Origin: Heliocidaris erythrogramma
Lineage: Eukaryota; Echinodermata; Echinoidea; Camarodonta; Echinometridae
NCBI GenBank assembly: GCA_025617745.1
Contig: CM046864.1
Location: 32,369,239 to 32,433,238, forward strand
DNA: 64,000 nt
Direction: 5' to 3'
The notes under the pieces were generated by a model. That model worked only from the letters and a program-made list of their open reading frames with translations, was not told the DNA's origin and did not search any database. Of this stretch, positions 31,300 through 42,278 are shown in pieces (the first letter of the stretch is position 1; every line of letters begins with the position of its first letter). Made by a program: the position numbers and the translations under genes.

Positions 31300-31870
31300 T
31301 TTTGATGTCGTCACACTCGGGATCGATCCTGCTTAAGCAGACGACGTCCTATAATGAATGAACGTAATTACAATGCAATTATTTATCAAATTATAAAGAG
31401 TTTGGTGTATTTAAACATGACCTTATTTCACACCATTACAAAGGGAAAGTGAAACTGATTCTGATAGCTAAAACCGTTTGATTGTAAATACACAGGAGAA
31501 GGGTCAATGATCAATGAAATAAACCCCACTTTCAAATTGAAAAGCCCTCCGAATAATAGCAGGATGGTATTCGTTCCCTCTTGAAACGCCGAACATGCCC
31601 CGGTGCAAGCAGCTGAAAATACAATGGCGTCTTATTTTGTTTACAAGTGACTGATTCCTTTATTTTTTTAACGCTGCATTTTTCATCAAAATAATACCAT
31701 ACACGAAGTTAAGAGTGAGGCAACAGACTAACATTAAGACTGAAGCTAGTGAAGGAAGAGAAATAAGTGAAGAGGTCGAGATGACAAAATAGGCTCTGAA
31801 AAATGTGTAAGATGTTATGGGACATCGTCTGCTTAGACAGGACTGGTCCATGGTGTGTCGTCACATATCT
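31300..31870. mobile_element. Possible inverted-repeat element
   Basis: GCTTAAGCAGACGACGTCC at about 31331-31349 and GGGACATCGTCTGCTTAGAC at about 31819-31838 are imperfect inverted repeats. Similarity extends outward over GTCGTCACA-type sequence on both sides (about 60 bp in all). No coding sequence and no target duplication established. Confidence 0.4.
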
Positions 31871-32772
31871 CAGCAGCGTTCGAGGAGCTCTTCAGCTGCT
31901 ATATCGGGGGCTGTATTTTACCGTTTTATAATTGATAATAATCATTACTTCAAATGTTTCCAAGCGTTGAATTTGGATAACCTTGTTTAATTTATGCCAT
32001 CTATGCAATAATAAGTATTAAGCCAATATTTAAAATCATTAACGTTCTACTTTAAAGAATAGGTCAACGAATCATGTAAATATGTCCACCTTTGTTGAAA
32101 GTGAGTTAAATAATGCTTTTAAAAGTTATAAAAGATTGTTTAGATTTAAGAAGAGACGGTACATTAAACAGTTAAATGATTCTTTGAGATTTTTAAAGAA
32201 AAAATAACCCCTCTGAATATTGGACTCTTCTGAAAAGGGGTGAGAAAAAAGCTTCTTTTACTAATAAAGTCCCATTAAGTGTCTTTGTTGAGCATTTTAG
32301 AAATCTTGGTAATGTAGACAATGTCACAGACGTTGGGAGTAGTATACCAGAAGATGAAAATTCTGAAATACATTCGTCGTTGGAAAGTTTTGACGTCTGA
32401 TATTTTAAATGCTCCAATAACAATTGATGAGACATTGCTGGTTATAGACTTGATGAGAAATGATCTTTTGAAAAATTTCCCAATTAGTATTTCACATTTA
32501 ATGGTTACCTTTTTTAATGTTGTGCTAGATAATGGTATTATTCGAACTGACTGGTGTGTAGGAATTATCGTCCAAAATTTTTAAAATTAAGGCGAGGACA
32601 CAAACCCAGATAATTATAGGGGTATTACACTTCTTAGGGAAGCTGTTTACTTCAATTTTAAACTAGAGAATATCCAATGTTTTGAATTGTAATAAGATTT
32701 TAGGCGAAGAACAGGCTGGATTCAGGTCAGGCTATTCAACAACTGATCATAGTTTTGTACTGAAATGTATTA

Positions 32773-33288
32773 TTGATATCTTTTTGCAAAGGAAAAAAAA
32801 GGATGTATTGTGCATTTATTGATTATAAAAAGGCCTTTGATTTGATTGATAGATCATCTTTATGGTTGAAAATTTTGGCTTCCGGAGTTAAGGGCAAAGT
32901 TTTTGTAGTTATAAATAATATCTATAAACATGCCACATCATGTGTTAACTTAAATGGTAAATGGCTTTATTGTTTGTTATATGCTGATGATACTCTTATT
33001 TTTGCTGAAAATCCGAATGAGCTTCAGAAAGCATTAATTGCTGTGGAGGAGTACTGCGAGAAATGGTATCTTCAGGTAAATACGAGTAAGACGAAAATTG
33101 TTATTTTTTCAAGAGGAAAGGTGAGGAAAGTACCTAGATTTATGTTTAATGGTGATGATCTTGAAGTAGTAGATGACTTTAATTATTTAGGAGTTAAATT
33201 TAATTATAATGGCAGTTTTAAGAAGGCAATAGCCAAACAGGTGACTCAAGCTAGAAAAGCTTTTTTTCAGTATGTTGGTAAAAGCTAA
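32773..33288 (+). pseudogene. LINE reverse transcriptase with internal deletion
   Basis: The frame reads MYCAFIDYKKAFDLIDRSSL (motif A, FIDYKKAFD), then ATSCVNLNGKW, and passes straight to LYCLLYADDTLIFAENPNEL (motif C, YADD), EKWYLQVNTSKTKIVIFSRG and FNYLGVKFNYNGSFKKAI. In related elements some 50-70 residues containing the GVRQG..LSP motif B lie between NLNGK and LLYADD. They are missing without loss of frame, so the enzyme could not work. Confidence 0.85.
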
Positions 33289-34135
33289 ACGATTGCAGTT
33301 ATCTCTTGATACTCAATGTGAATTGTTTGATCGTATGGTGTTACTTATTTTGTTATATGGTAGTGAAGTCTGGGGCCTTGAGAATTTAAATCAAATAGAA
33401 GTTTTTCATAGGACATTTTTTAGAACGATCTTGCAAGTAAATAAGTGTGCACCCGATACTATGGTATATGGTGAAACTAGTCTTTGTGTAACACTTAGTT
33501 ATGTTAATTGTAGAATGATTGTTTTTGGTTAAGAATAGTCAACAGAGAGCAGTCAAAATATACTTTTTTATTATACAGACTAATAAGAAGATTACATGAA
33601 AATGAGGAGATAGATTTTGTATCATCTTGGCTTACATGTATTGAAAACATATTGAATAATGCAGGATTCACTAATGTGTGGCTTTCTCAGGGCAATGGAT
33701 TTAATACCGATTGGATTTTAGGTGCATTACGTTTGAGACTGATATGTTTAATCAGGAATGGCAAGCAGCAACCTGGTCCAATCGGTGTGCCTTAATTATT
33801 GGATTTTTTAACTTGAGCTAGAGTTTGAAAAATATTTGTGTCTCTTGAATAGTGCAGATTCAACACTATTAGTTTAGATGTCGAACACATAGATTACCAG
33901 TTAATAACAGTCGTTTCAACTCTAATTTGTTAAATGAAAGTTTATGCACACTCTGTACATCATTAGATATTGGTGATGAATATCACTATTTGCTTGTTTG
34001 CCCATTTTTCATTAATGAGAGAAAACTATACTTGTCTGATTTTAATTTACATAGACCAAATACAACAGAAATGGCTGAAATTCTTCTTACAAAAAATGCT
34101 TGCCAGCTTAAAGGGAAATCCAACTTTAAATAGCA
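33272..34135 (+). pseudogene. LINE C-terminal region with CCHC-like motif
   Basis: VLLILLYGSEVWGLENLNQI, then VNKCAPDTMVYGETS, a frame change near 33530, and later LNESLCTLCTSLDIGDEYHYLLVCPFF. The CX2C...H...C arrangement is the terminal zinc-knuckle-like motif of many LINE proteins. The frame stops inside the inserted element (34136), and the interrupted LINE sequence resumes at 34702 with KLVKFVKIIMQQF. Confidence 0.8.
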
Positions 34136-34697
34136 AGTTGCTTTGAAAGAAAGAGGAAAAATCAGAGAAGCAGATTGGTGAAAGTTTGAACGAAAATCGG
34201 ACAAGCAATAAGAAAATTATGAATTTTTAAAATTTGTAATCACTATAAATATGGGAATTTCAAATTGGCCGAATAGGTAATGTCACTGTGATGTAGCTGT
34301 GGACAACTCCCCCATTCGCTCCAACACACAAAATGACTAAAATGTCACTTTTTTCAAAATGTATTACTCAGTATGATCGTTTTCTTTCATGTGGACCTAT
34401 AACAATATGCTATCTCCAATATATTTTGAGTACTGCCCCGAGGGTAAAAGCGCCTCGAAGATAACCGCAAATTAATGATATTTTTGTGTATGACAAACGG
34501 GAGAGTTGTCCACAAAAATGTCAAAATGGACTCACCAAATCGCCAATTTGAGATTCGCATAGATGTAGTGATCTCATTTTTCAAACATCCATAACTTTCT
34601 TAGTCCTTGTCCGATTTCTTTCAAACTTTCACCATCCTGTTTTTCTTATTTTTCTGCTTTCACACAAATCATCTTATTACCAAGGTTGGATTGCCCT
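34112..34697. mobile_element. piggyBac-like non-autonomous element, TTAA target
   Basis: Flanked by TTAA at 34108-34111 and 34698-34701. Ends AGGGAAATCCAAC and GTTGGATTGCCCT are inverted repeats, and the arms remain similar for about 140 bp (GGTGAAAGTTTGAACGAAAA against its counterpart near 34630). It sits inside a LINE ORF, which gives its boundaries independently. A TTAA duplication is characteristic of piggyBac. No transposase inside. Confidence 0.75.
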
Positions 34698-35356
34698 TTA
34701 AAAAGCTTGTTAAATTTGTTAAAATTATTATGCAGCAATTTAGATATAAAACCAAAGAGGATGCAGTTGTAGATGCTGATGGTGACAGTCAAAGTCAGGT
34801 AGTTACACGTAGTGGTAGAAGAGTTAAAAACCCTATACGTCTAGTACTTTAGTTGTACATGTATATATATATATATTTATTGTTGTTGTTTTTTTAATGT
34901 TTCGTTGAGAAATGTTAATATGTAAACTGTATACCCATGTACAAGTATTCAATATACCATTTATATTGTTGTAAATATGTTGTGCTCTCATACCCTGAGA
35001 GGGGGTGGATAGAGTGAATAAAATCTTTTCTTATCTTATCTTAAAGCGACCCTCTTCTCCAATTATGAATAGCGACCCTCTTCTTGGATTATGAATAGCG
35101 ACCCTCTTCTCTGATTATGAATAGCAACCCTTATGAATAATGACCTTTATGAATAACGACATTCTTCTCCTATCATGACTACCGAGCCTTATGACTAACG
35201 ACCACGATTTGGTATTATGAATATCGATCCTTATGACTTATTATGAATAGCGGTCCGTATGTGTAATGACCCTTTTCTGCGATTATGAATAGCAATCTTT
35301 ATGAATAATGGTCCTTATGAGTTATGAATAGTGACCCCCTTTTCGCTTTGTGAATA

Positions 35357-36323
35357 CCCTGATAGCAGAAAGTGTTAAAAAATGACGTGATATTTACGTC
35401 GTGGTTTTCGTCTTTTTTACGTCCTGTAATTACGTCAATAAGACGACAACTTGCACCAACGCAAGACGTCAAGAGAACGTCTTATTTTGACGTCATCTCT
35501 ACGTCTTCACTCCTCTTCCCTGATAGCAGAAAGTGTTAAAAATTACGTGATATTTACGTCGCGGTTTTCGTCTTTTTTACGTCCTGTAATTACGTCAATA
35601 AGACGACAACTTACACCAACGCAAGACGTCAAGAGGACGTCTTATTTTGACGTCATCTCTACGTCTTGTACACCGTAAAAACTAAAGTGCTACTTTTAGG
35701 GGCATGTATAGTGACTGCACCTGAAATGCTGTTTATAGCACTTGTAGTGTGCTAATTTACCAGCAAAAAAAAAAAAAAAATGTGACCGTGGCGAGCCTCG
35801 AACCAGGTTCCGCTGATTGGGAGACGCTGACGTTACCGATGGACTAACAATGCTTCTTGCAATCCAGTTTAGTCATGGCAGTCAAATAGATAACATGAAC
35901 TATGTGGTGTCGTAAATTCACTATGTAACAATATGATCTGCTCTAAATCGTACAATGTGAGTTAGTCTAGCGGTAATGCCAGCAATTCTCGATCAGCGGA
36001 CCATGGTTCGAAGCTCGCCCAAATCATTTTTTTGGTGAATGTTTAGCAGTTTAAGGAGCCTGTCCAGCTCCCGTGAAAGTGCTGATCTGAAATAGCACGC
36101 TGTGTGCATTCAATAGCACTCTGAGTGCAGTCCCTATGCATGCCCTCAAAAAGTGCTCAGCACTTCAGTTTTTGCAGTGTACAGATGACGTCAAAATAAG
36201 ACGTCCTCTTGACGTCTTGCGTTGGTGCAAGTTGTCGTCTTATTGACGTAATTACAGGACGTAAAAAAGACGAAAACCACGACGTAAATATCACGTAATT
36301 TTTACCACTTTCTGCTATCAGGG
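35357..36323. mobile_element. Palindromic element A (GACGTC-rich), TA target, interrupted by B
   Basis: Ends CCCTGATAGCAGAAAGTG and CACTTTCTGCTATCAGGG. Flanked by TA at 35355-35356 and 36324-36325; without the element the TR2 phrase GAATAGCGATCC is restored. Arms of about 143 bp (35518-35660 and 36182-36323) are near-perfect inverted repeats rich in ACGTC/GACGT. The left arm is preceded by a tandem extra copy (35357-35517). Element B sits at its centre. Confidence 0.85.
35671..36179. mobile_element. Family B element, complete copy inside element A
   Basis: Ends CACCGTAAAAACTAAAGTGCT and AGCACTTCAGTTTTTGCAGTG, TA on both sides (35669-35670, 36180-36181). It is in opposite orientation to B1 (8810-9314), with the same internal order, including tRNA-like segments at about 35796-35860 (minus) and 35955-36020 (plus). 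Confidence 0.85.
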
Positions 36324-36415
36324 TAGCGATCCTACAGGTGTAGGAAATTACACGTTATGAATAGCGGTCCTTATGACCCACTGGTCCTTATGACTAGCGG
36401 TCCTTATTACTTGCG

Positions 36416-36845
36416 AGGTTACCCCCCCCCCCTGCATCTTTACCCACTTTCTTCTGTTACACTCAATTTCACCTCCCCCCCCCCCTCACCCCCATCTCTC
36501 TCTCTCTCTCCCGTTCCACTTTTTTGTGTCTAACTTTTACCCTATTTCTCTCTTTTCATTTCCACCATTCTTTTCACCTCTTCCATTTCTTGCCCATTAT
36601 TTATCGTTCTCTTAACTTTACCCCATCTTTCTCATTTCCCCCTTAATAACTCTACAGCCCCCTTTCTCTTTACTCTCTTATTCTTTACTCCTCTCCTCCC
36701 TGATCGAAGTGCACCACCAGAAGTGGAATGGATGTCCTGCGACTGCGATCCGATTGGGCTCACAGTCGCAGATCAGTCGGATCGCAGTCGGATCGTGTCT
36801 TGTGCGCCGGGCTAATAGCATCACCGACTCACAAGTTAACATGAT
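36416..36845. repeat. Polypyrimidine tract and GC-rich hairpin sequence
   Basis: C-runs near 36421-36432 and 36477-36486, TC microsatellite at about 36496-36510, then T/C-rich to 36700. GACTGCGATCCGAT and CGGATCGCAGTC-type motifs near 36735-36800 can pair with each other. No gene. Confidence 0.5.
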
Positions 36846-37469
36846 CGGGTAAATAATGTCGAAGTCCAGGAGAAATAATCAAAAGAGACTGTTTTTTTTT
36901 TCATTCATGAGTAACTTATTCTTTATCATCCATTCATTAACTTCACTAACACATTTCTTTATAAATAATATTGTATTCTGAAAGCTACTGGAAGATTTTG
37001 GGTTAAATGAATAATGCAACTGAACATCGTCAGCATATTTGATTTTGTTTTTATTTTGAATTTATTTTTTCCACTCTTGTTTTTCTTGAACAAATTACAA
37101 TATATATTATAAAAGAATTCAGTGAAGTCATCACAATGATTGGTAAGGAATTTATAATAAAACAAAAGTGGTGGAACCTAATTTAAAATCACTGCTTGTA
37201 TTACATAGGTCCCAAGAGATACGAATGAGAATTATACTTATAAATTTATTTTTCACAAAATAAATGAAATGAGCCCAGCACTGACTTTTGAAATCAACAG
37301 GGCGAGAAGTAAGGGCAATAAGGAAACAAGACAAGTGAACAGTAATTATGGGAATGGAAAAATAAAAAAGGGAGGAAAAAGAAGAAGAAAAAAAATAAGG
37401 TTGGAAGAGGTAAAACGAAAAGGAGAGAGAAAGAGAAGGTCAATCAACGTCAAAGGGGAATACTTTTTT

Positions 37470-38020
37470 TTCGTTTAATACTGAACAAACTTTGTGGCAC
37501 TTTTAAGCTATCATCCAACAAATTCCAGAGCTTAGTGCCAGTAAAGGTAAAAATTTATTTGCAAATAATGTCCGTGTTAAAGGTGTATGGTATAAATTGG
37601 ATTGAATTGGATTTTTACAAATAAATATGTAAAAACGTTTGGCAATTCTTGTTTATTACATTTATGCATAAATTGACCAAGGGGGAAATAAAATAAATCA
37701 TAGACTTTCAAGAGTTTATTGTCATAGAAAATTGGATTGGTATGAGAGTGAAAACTTTTCTTAAATATGACACGGATAATTTTCTTTTGAAGTAAATAAA
37801 GTCGATCAGGTTGAACTTTAGAAGCGTTGTCCCAAGCAAAAATACCATAAGTAAGATATGGTAGGATCAATTTGGAATACAACATTAGGAGAATTGAAGA
37901 TGGAAAGGCATTCTTTAATTTGTTGATAGTTCCAATATTTCGAGAAATAGTTTTACATGTATTGTAAATGTGAACTTTTCAAGATAATTTTTCATCAATT
38001 GTAATACAGTAGAGTTCAGT
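37470..38020 (-). pseudogene. CR1-like LINE reverse transcriptase C-terminal fragment
   Basis: On the minus strand from about 38015: ITIDEKLS, a stop, CKTISRNIGTINKLKNAFPS, then MLYSKLILPYLTYGIFAWDN, LLQKKIIRVIFKKSFHSHT and, after a stop near 37577, FTGTKLWNLLDDSLK and LFSIKR. Same domain order as 25712-26344 (ID.KL; NIG.I.KL; L.YGI..W; LQKK.IR.I; G..LWN.L; SIKR), from a related but distinct element. 5'-truncated next to the 90-bp array. Confidence 0.8.
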
Positions 38021-38021
38021 A

Positions 38022-38845
38022 TTAAGCCTCGTAAATTTTGTGTATTTGTTGATGCATTTGGGTTGTAGATTCCCTGTTAGTTACACCAGAAATAAATTTT
38101 CGATTCTATAATAAACTTCTGCGTTGTAAACTATATTTGCTGTTTTTTATTTGGGGTGCACAATCCGTAAGTTACGAGCCAAATCAATTTTCAATTCGAC
38201 AATGCATTTTACGTTCTAAATTTATTTTACTTATTGTTTTATTTGGGTTGTGCGTAATTTACGCGCCAAATCAATTTTCAGTTCGATCAAAACATTTTGC
38301 GTCGTATAATTCTTTCATTTATTTTTTTACTTGGATTGTGTATACTCCGTAAGTCGAACCCCAATTCAATTTTTGATTTGATAGAAGTATTACGCCTCTC
38401 AAATTTTGTTTATTTGTTGATCCATTTGGGTTGTAGACTCCCTGATAGTTACACCCCGAATAAATTTTCGATTCCATAATAAAATTATACGTTGCATACT
38501 TCATTCATTTGTTGTTTTATCTGAGGGTATAGAATCCCCGTTAGTTAGGCCCAAACCAACTGTCTATTCGATAGAAACCTTTTGCGTTGTATACTTGATT
38601 AAGCTGTTGTTTTATATGGGTTGTAGATTATCTGTAAGTTACGCGCCAAATCAATGTTCAGTTCGATAAAAACATTTTGCGTTGTATACTTCATCCATTT
38701 GTTGTTTCATTTGGGTTGTAGACTATCCATAAGTTACGAGCCAAATCAATTTTCAATTCGATCAATGCATTTTGTGCTGTAATCCCTTTATTTATTGTTT
38801 TATTTGGATTTTGTATACTCCGTAAGTCAAGCCCTAATTTATATA
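38022..38845 (+). repeat. ~90-bp tandem array, locus 1
   Basis: Nine or so diverged units share TTTGTTGTTTTATTTGGGTTG, then AGTTACGCGCCAAATCAATT, TTCGATCAAAACATTTTGCG and TTGTATACTTCAT. The LINE poly(T) at 38846 truncates the last unit. It starts TTAAGCCTCGTAAATTTTGT, as does locus 2. Confidence 0.85.
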
Positions 38846-39741
38846 TTTTTTTTTTCAGTAATCTTTTATTGATTCCATATGATATGAAGACAAACATAAC
38901 AATTAACATATATAAACATACATAAATTAACAGAAATCAGCAGTAAGTCATTAATAAAATCAAGTATATGTTATACTTCAAAACTGCAATCACTTCTACA
39001 AAAAAGGAAGAAAAACAAGCATAAGATTATTGTACATGAATAAACAACTTTTTAAAAAAAATTAAATGAAGGTGGTTTCTTCTGCTCTGTGTTTTTAAAA
39101 ATCAAATATTTTGCAAGAATTAGAATATGATTTAACAGTTGGTGTTTTCATTTATTTCTTTCCTCCCTACCAAACAGAATTTCTTTCCTCCTACAGTACC
39201 TTAAATCGATATAATTTTAAAATCTCGTGCATGATTCCAAGATTAATTGTGCATATTCGCAAGAATAAAATAAATGTTTATATGTTTCTTCTTCTTTTTC
39301 ACAAAAAAGAACATAAGTCACTTGAAACAAAACCAAACCGGAAAAGATGATGCTTTGTGTGTATATAATGCCATGTATAAGTTTAAACTGGAACTCTCTT
39401 AGCCGAATATTTAGTGTACAATGTCTTAACCTTACAAATATGTTATTTCCTTGTGAGTAAAACCGTACTTTCTTTCCTTTCTTTAAAACAACCAGTGGTT
39501 CAAAACCTTCTTTCTTGATGAGTTGCAGATATATTTGTTTTGATTATAAGTTATACATAAATTAGTTATTGTCCTACCCAAAATGAAATCAGTATTCAGT
39601 TATTATTTTTTCCATTCTAAAATTCCTTTTCCAACCCAAAGATATACATGGGCAAAAGTACTTTAACCTATCAATGTCATTTACTTCTAAACGTACATGT
39701 AATTCTGCGAAATATCTATCAGATTTTAATTTGCCATCGTT

Positions 39742-40026
39742 TCATAAAATATGTTTTAGTTTGTAAACTCCTTTTTTGTGCATATTTTCATCATATATAC
39801 AATTTCCTTTAAATCGAATAAGCTTATTATTGAAAATTACCACATCACCAATGTACCGGTTATTACTGACACTTCTTATATGTCTCGTATTCACCCAATC
39901 TGCCAATATATCCATATGAAATTGCGGAGCTGTCACTTTTGATAATACTGGTAAATAATCACATGAAAATATGGATTCTCCACCTATGTGTCTAGTTACA
40001 AAGTTAAAGTACTGTTTCCATTTCAT
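39742..40026 (-). pseudogene. LINE ORF2 C-terminal region fragment
   Basis: Frame beginning MKWKQYFNFVTRHIGGESIF, with NNRYIGDVVIFNNKLIRFKG. Position downstream of the reverse transcriptase, the W..YF and the absence of other hallmarks fit the poorly conserved C-terminal part of Tx1-type ORF2. Confidence 0.5.
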
Positions 40027-40439
40027 ATCTTCATCCTTATTTAGAAGTTTTTGAATCTACATAACTCTCTGTGATTTCATTTGTGCTGGAAAGTTCGTCA
40101 TTTTTAAACCCCCTTGCTTATAGTCTAAGAACGCTGTATTTCTATATACTTATCTTTCTTTCCTTTCCATATAAAATCAAATACTAATTCAGCTAACGTA
40201 TCATAAACCAATCTTGGAACTGAAGAGAGTGACGCTCGGTATATAACTTTAGAATATATGTGCACTTTCAGTAGTTGAATCTTTCCCATTAAGGTTAAAT
40301 CTCTTTGCTTCCAAAAATTTAAAAGTGATTTAATTTTACTCCATACTTATTAATAATTTTCATATTTCATTTCATATTTCCTTTCATATGTTCATCTCGG
40401 GAGAAAAACACCCTTAGAATCTCCACAAAGTCAACTATT

Positions 40440-41130
40440 TCACCAAAAAGAAAAATTATTTTCCAAACATTGACATAGAACTAATCTTAATATGTTAGTC
40501 CTATCACTATTTATTTTTAGTCCCGAAAGTCTTTCAAAGTACGCAAATAACACCTTTGGCCAATTTACTGACTTTACATTTCGTGCAAAAATAGTCATAT
40601 TACCCGCATAAAGAACTAATTTCCTTATCTCCATAATTAATTCCTTCCGTCAATTTGTCTGTTCGTGGTTTATGTGCCATTATTTCAATGCATAAAATAA
40701 ATGAATAAGACGACAGCTTATCACCCTGCCTAACGCCCCTCTCCACTTTGAAATAGCCAGTGGAACCTCCTTCGTTCAAAATACAACTTAAAGTATTTGT
40801 GTACAAAACTTTGACCCACTTTTGAAATGATGGACCGAATCCAAAAGATTTTTTTTTTAATTAATCTGAAACCGAGTCGAAAGCTTTTTCGAAATCAATG
40901 GCTAACAGAAAACCTGGTAAATTATAATCGGATGTATGAAAAATAATATTATCTATAATACGCATGGCTTCCCTAATATTCCTCCCCTTCATATAACCTA
41001 CTTGATCTCCCATAATAATTTCATTTCGAACTTCCTTAATTCTTTTTGCCAAAATTTCTGTTAGAATCTTGTAATCCACATTAAGAAGGGACATAGGTCT
41101 ATATTTTTTAATGAAAATGGATCTTTCCAA
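40440..41130 (-). pseudogene. L1/Tx1-like reverse transcriptase, catalytic site destroyed
   Basis: YRPMSLLNVDYKILTEILAK, GDQVGYMKGRNIREAMRIID, FLLAIDFEKAFDSVSD (motif A), then in another frame TGYFKVERGVRQGDKLSSYS (motif B) and, after a further shift, LVLYAGNMTIFARN, which stands where YADD (motif C) should be. Both catalytic Asp residues are replaced (AGNM for ADDM), followed by FERLSGLKINSDRTN. The order and spacing are those of L1/Tx1-clade reverse transcriptases. Confidence 0.9.
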
Positions 41131-41202
41131 TCTTTAGCAATTAATGTAATTACTGCTTGTTTTTGTGACGATGCCAATTCTCCTAATCTATATGCTTCAG
41201 TT

Positions 41203-41567
41203 AATAATAATAATAATAATAACGTCTATTTATATAGCGCTTTTCAGAAGTAAACTAATATCAAAGCGCTTTACATAATACGATACTATTATTACCCCGG
41301 TCCTCGGATTCTGACATGCCCGCACACAATGTGTGCACTTTATCCGCTCCCTGGGGAGTATTCCAGCAAGAGCAGCACAGTGGCGCTCAAATTGCTAAAC
41401 AAACGACATAACTTTCGCATCCTACCGGGTACCCATTTAACACCTGGGTGGAGAGTGGCAAATGTAGATTAACGTCTTGCCAAAGGACGCTAGTGGTGCG
41501 GTGGGATTCGAACCCTGGACCTCGTGGTTCACAGTCCAGGGACTTATCCACTGATCCACAACACCTC
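41203..41567 (-). mobile_element. tRNA-derived SINE, apparently full length
   Basis: On the minus strand: a tRNA head GTGTTGTGGATCAGTGGATA ... GGGTTCGAATCCCACCGCAC (A- and B-box), a body with CTACATTTGCCACTCTCCAC and GGGTACCCGGTAGGATGCGA, and a 3' end AAAGCGCTATATAAATAGAC followed by (TTA)n. Flanked by AGTTAA at 41199-41204 and 41573-41578, a likely target duplication. The body resembles SINE2-type families common in sea urchins and other marine deuterostomes. Its insertion in the LINE relic postdates the LINE. Confidence 0.9.
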
Positions 41568-42278
41568 TACTAAGTTAAGGCCTCTCTTACTTATCATCCA
41601 ATATCAGGCCAAAATGTATTATAAATTTATGTTGTAATCATCATCATTACCAGGTGACTTATTAGGTTTTAGTTCTTTCAAAATATCTAGACATTCTTCA
41701 TTGCTTATAAGTCCTTCACAGTGTTCTCAAGATTCCTTCGTTAATTTCGGTAAGTTTTGAAAGAAACTAACATAGCAGTCATATGAATTCTCACTCTCTA
41801 CTTTGCTGCATAAATTACTGTAAAAACTTTCTGATTTCTTCAGTTATCTTTTTCTTTTCATCACTACAAATGACACCATCCGACGTTTTAATTTTCTGAA
41901 TAGTACTCTTCTTTTTGTTATTTTGCATTAACTGATTAAGATATCGCGGATTCCTCTCTCCACTTTCATACCGCGAGGCTCGTGATCGAATCTTAATTCC
42001 TTAATTTACGTAGCTATAAACTTCTCTTAACTTTTTTTTGTGTTTTCCAAGTTTTCTAAAATATTCTCACTAGTGTCATTCACCAGTTTCTGTTCTAAAT
42101 CCTGTATTTGTTTTTCTAAATTTGTTCTTATCATTCTTCTTTCCATTGTCAATCTTTCAGAATTTTTTTGTGTAAAGCTTCGTATCTTCATTTTCATAAA
42201 GTCCCGTAGTAACCTTTTGTCTTTTATTTCAGACTGTTATTCATTTTTTAATTAAATAATTTGCTTCTTCATCTATTA

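Larger units (their letters stand above)
32085..35040 (+). mobile_element. Non-LTR retrotransposon, degenerate, with TTATC-type tail
   Basis: Plus-strand coding relics run from a linker region (about 32085-32580) through reverse transcriptase (32773-33288) and C-terminal domain (33272-34135 and 34702-34852) to a 3' UTR that ends GAATAAAATCTTTTCTTATC and a short TTATC repeat at about 35020-35040. The tail abuts TR2 array 3. A 586-bp TTAA-flanked element is inserted at 34112-34697. The endonuclease is not recognised. Multiple frameshifts and stops make it inactive. Confidence 0.8.
35041..36415 (-). repeat. TR2 array 3 (reverse orientation), interrupted
   Basis: Units of ATTATGAATAGCGACCCTCTTCTCC run to 35356 and resume at 36324 after the nested elements A and B. 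Units at the far right (to about 36415) are degenerate (ATGAATAGCGGTCCTTATGAC). Most units are shorter and more diverged than in arrays 1 and 2. Confidence 0.85.

Noticed and set aside
37269-37478. Lys/Arg-rich ORF
   Set aside because: Polypurine tract translated in one frame.
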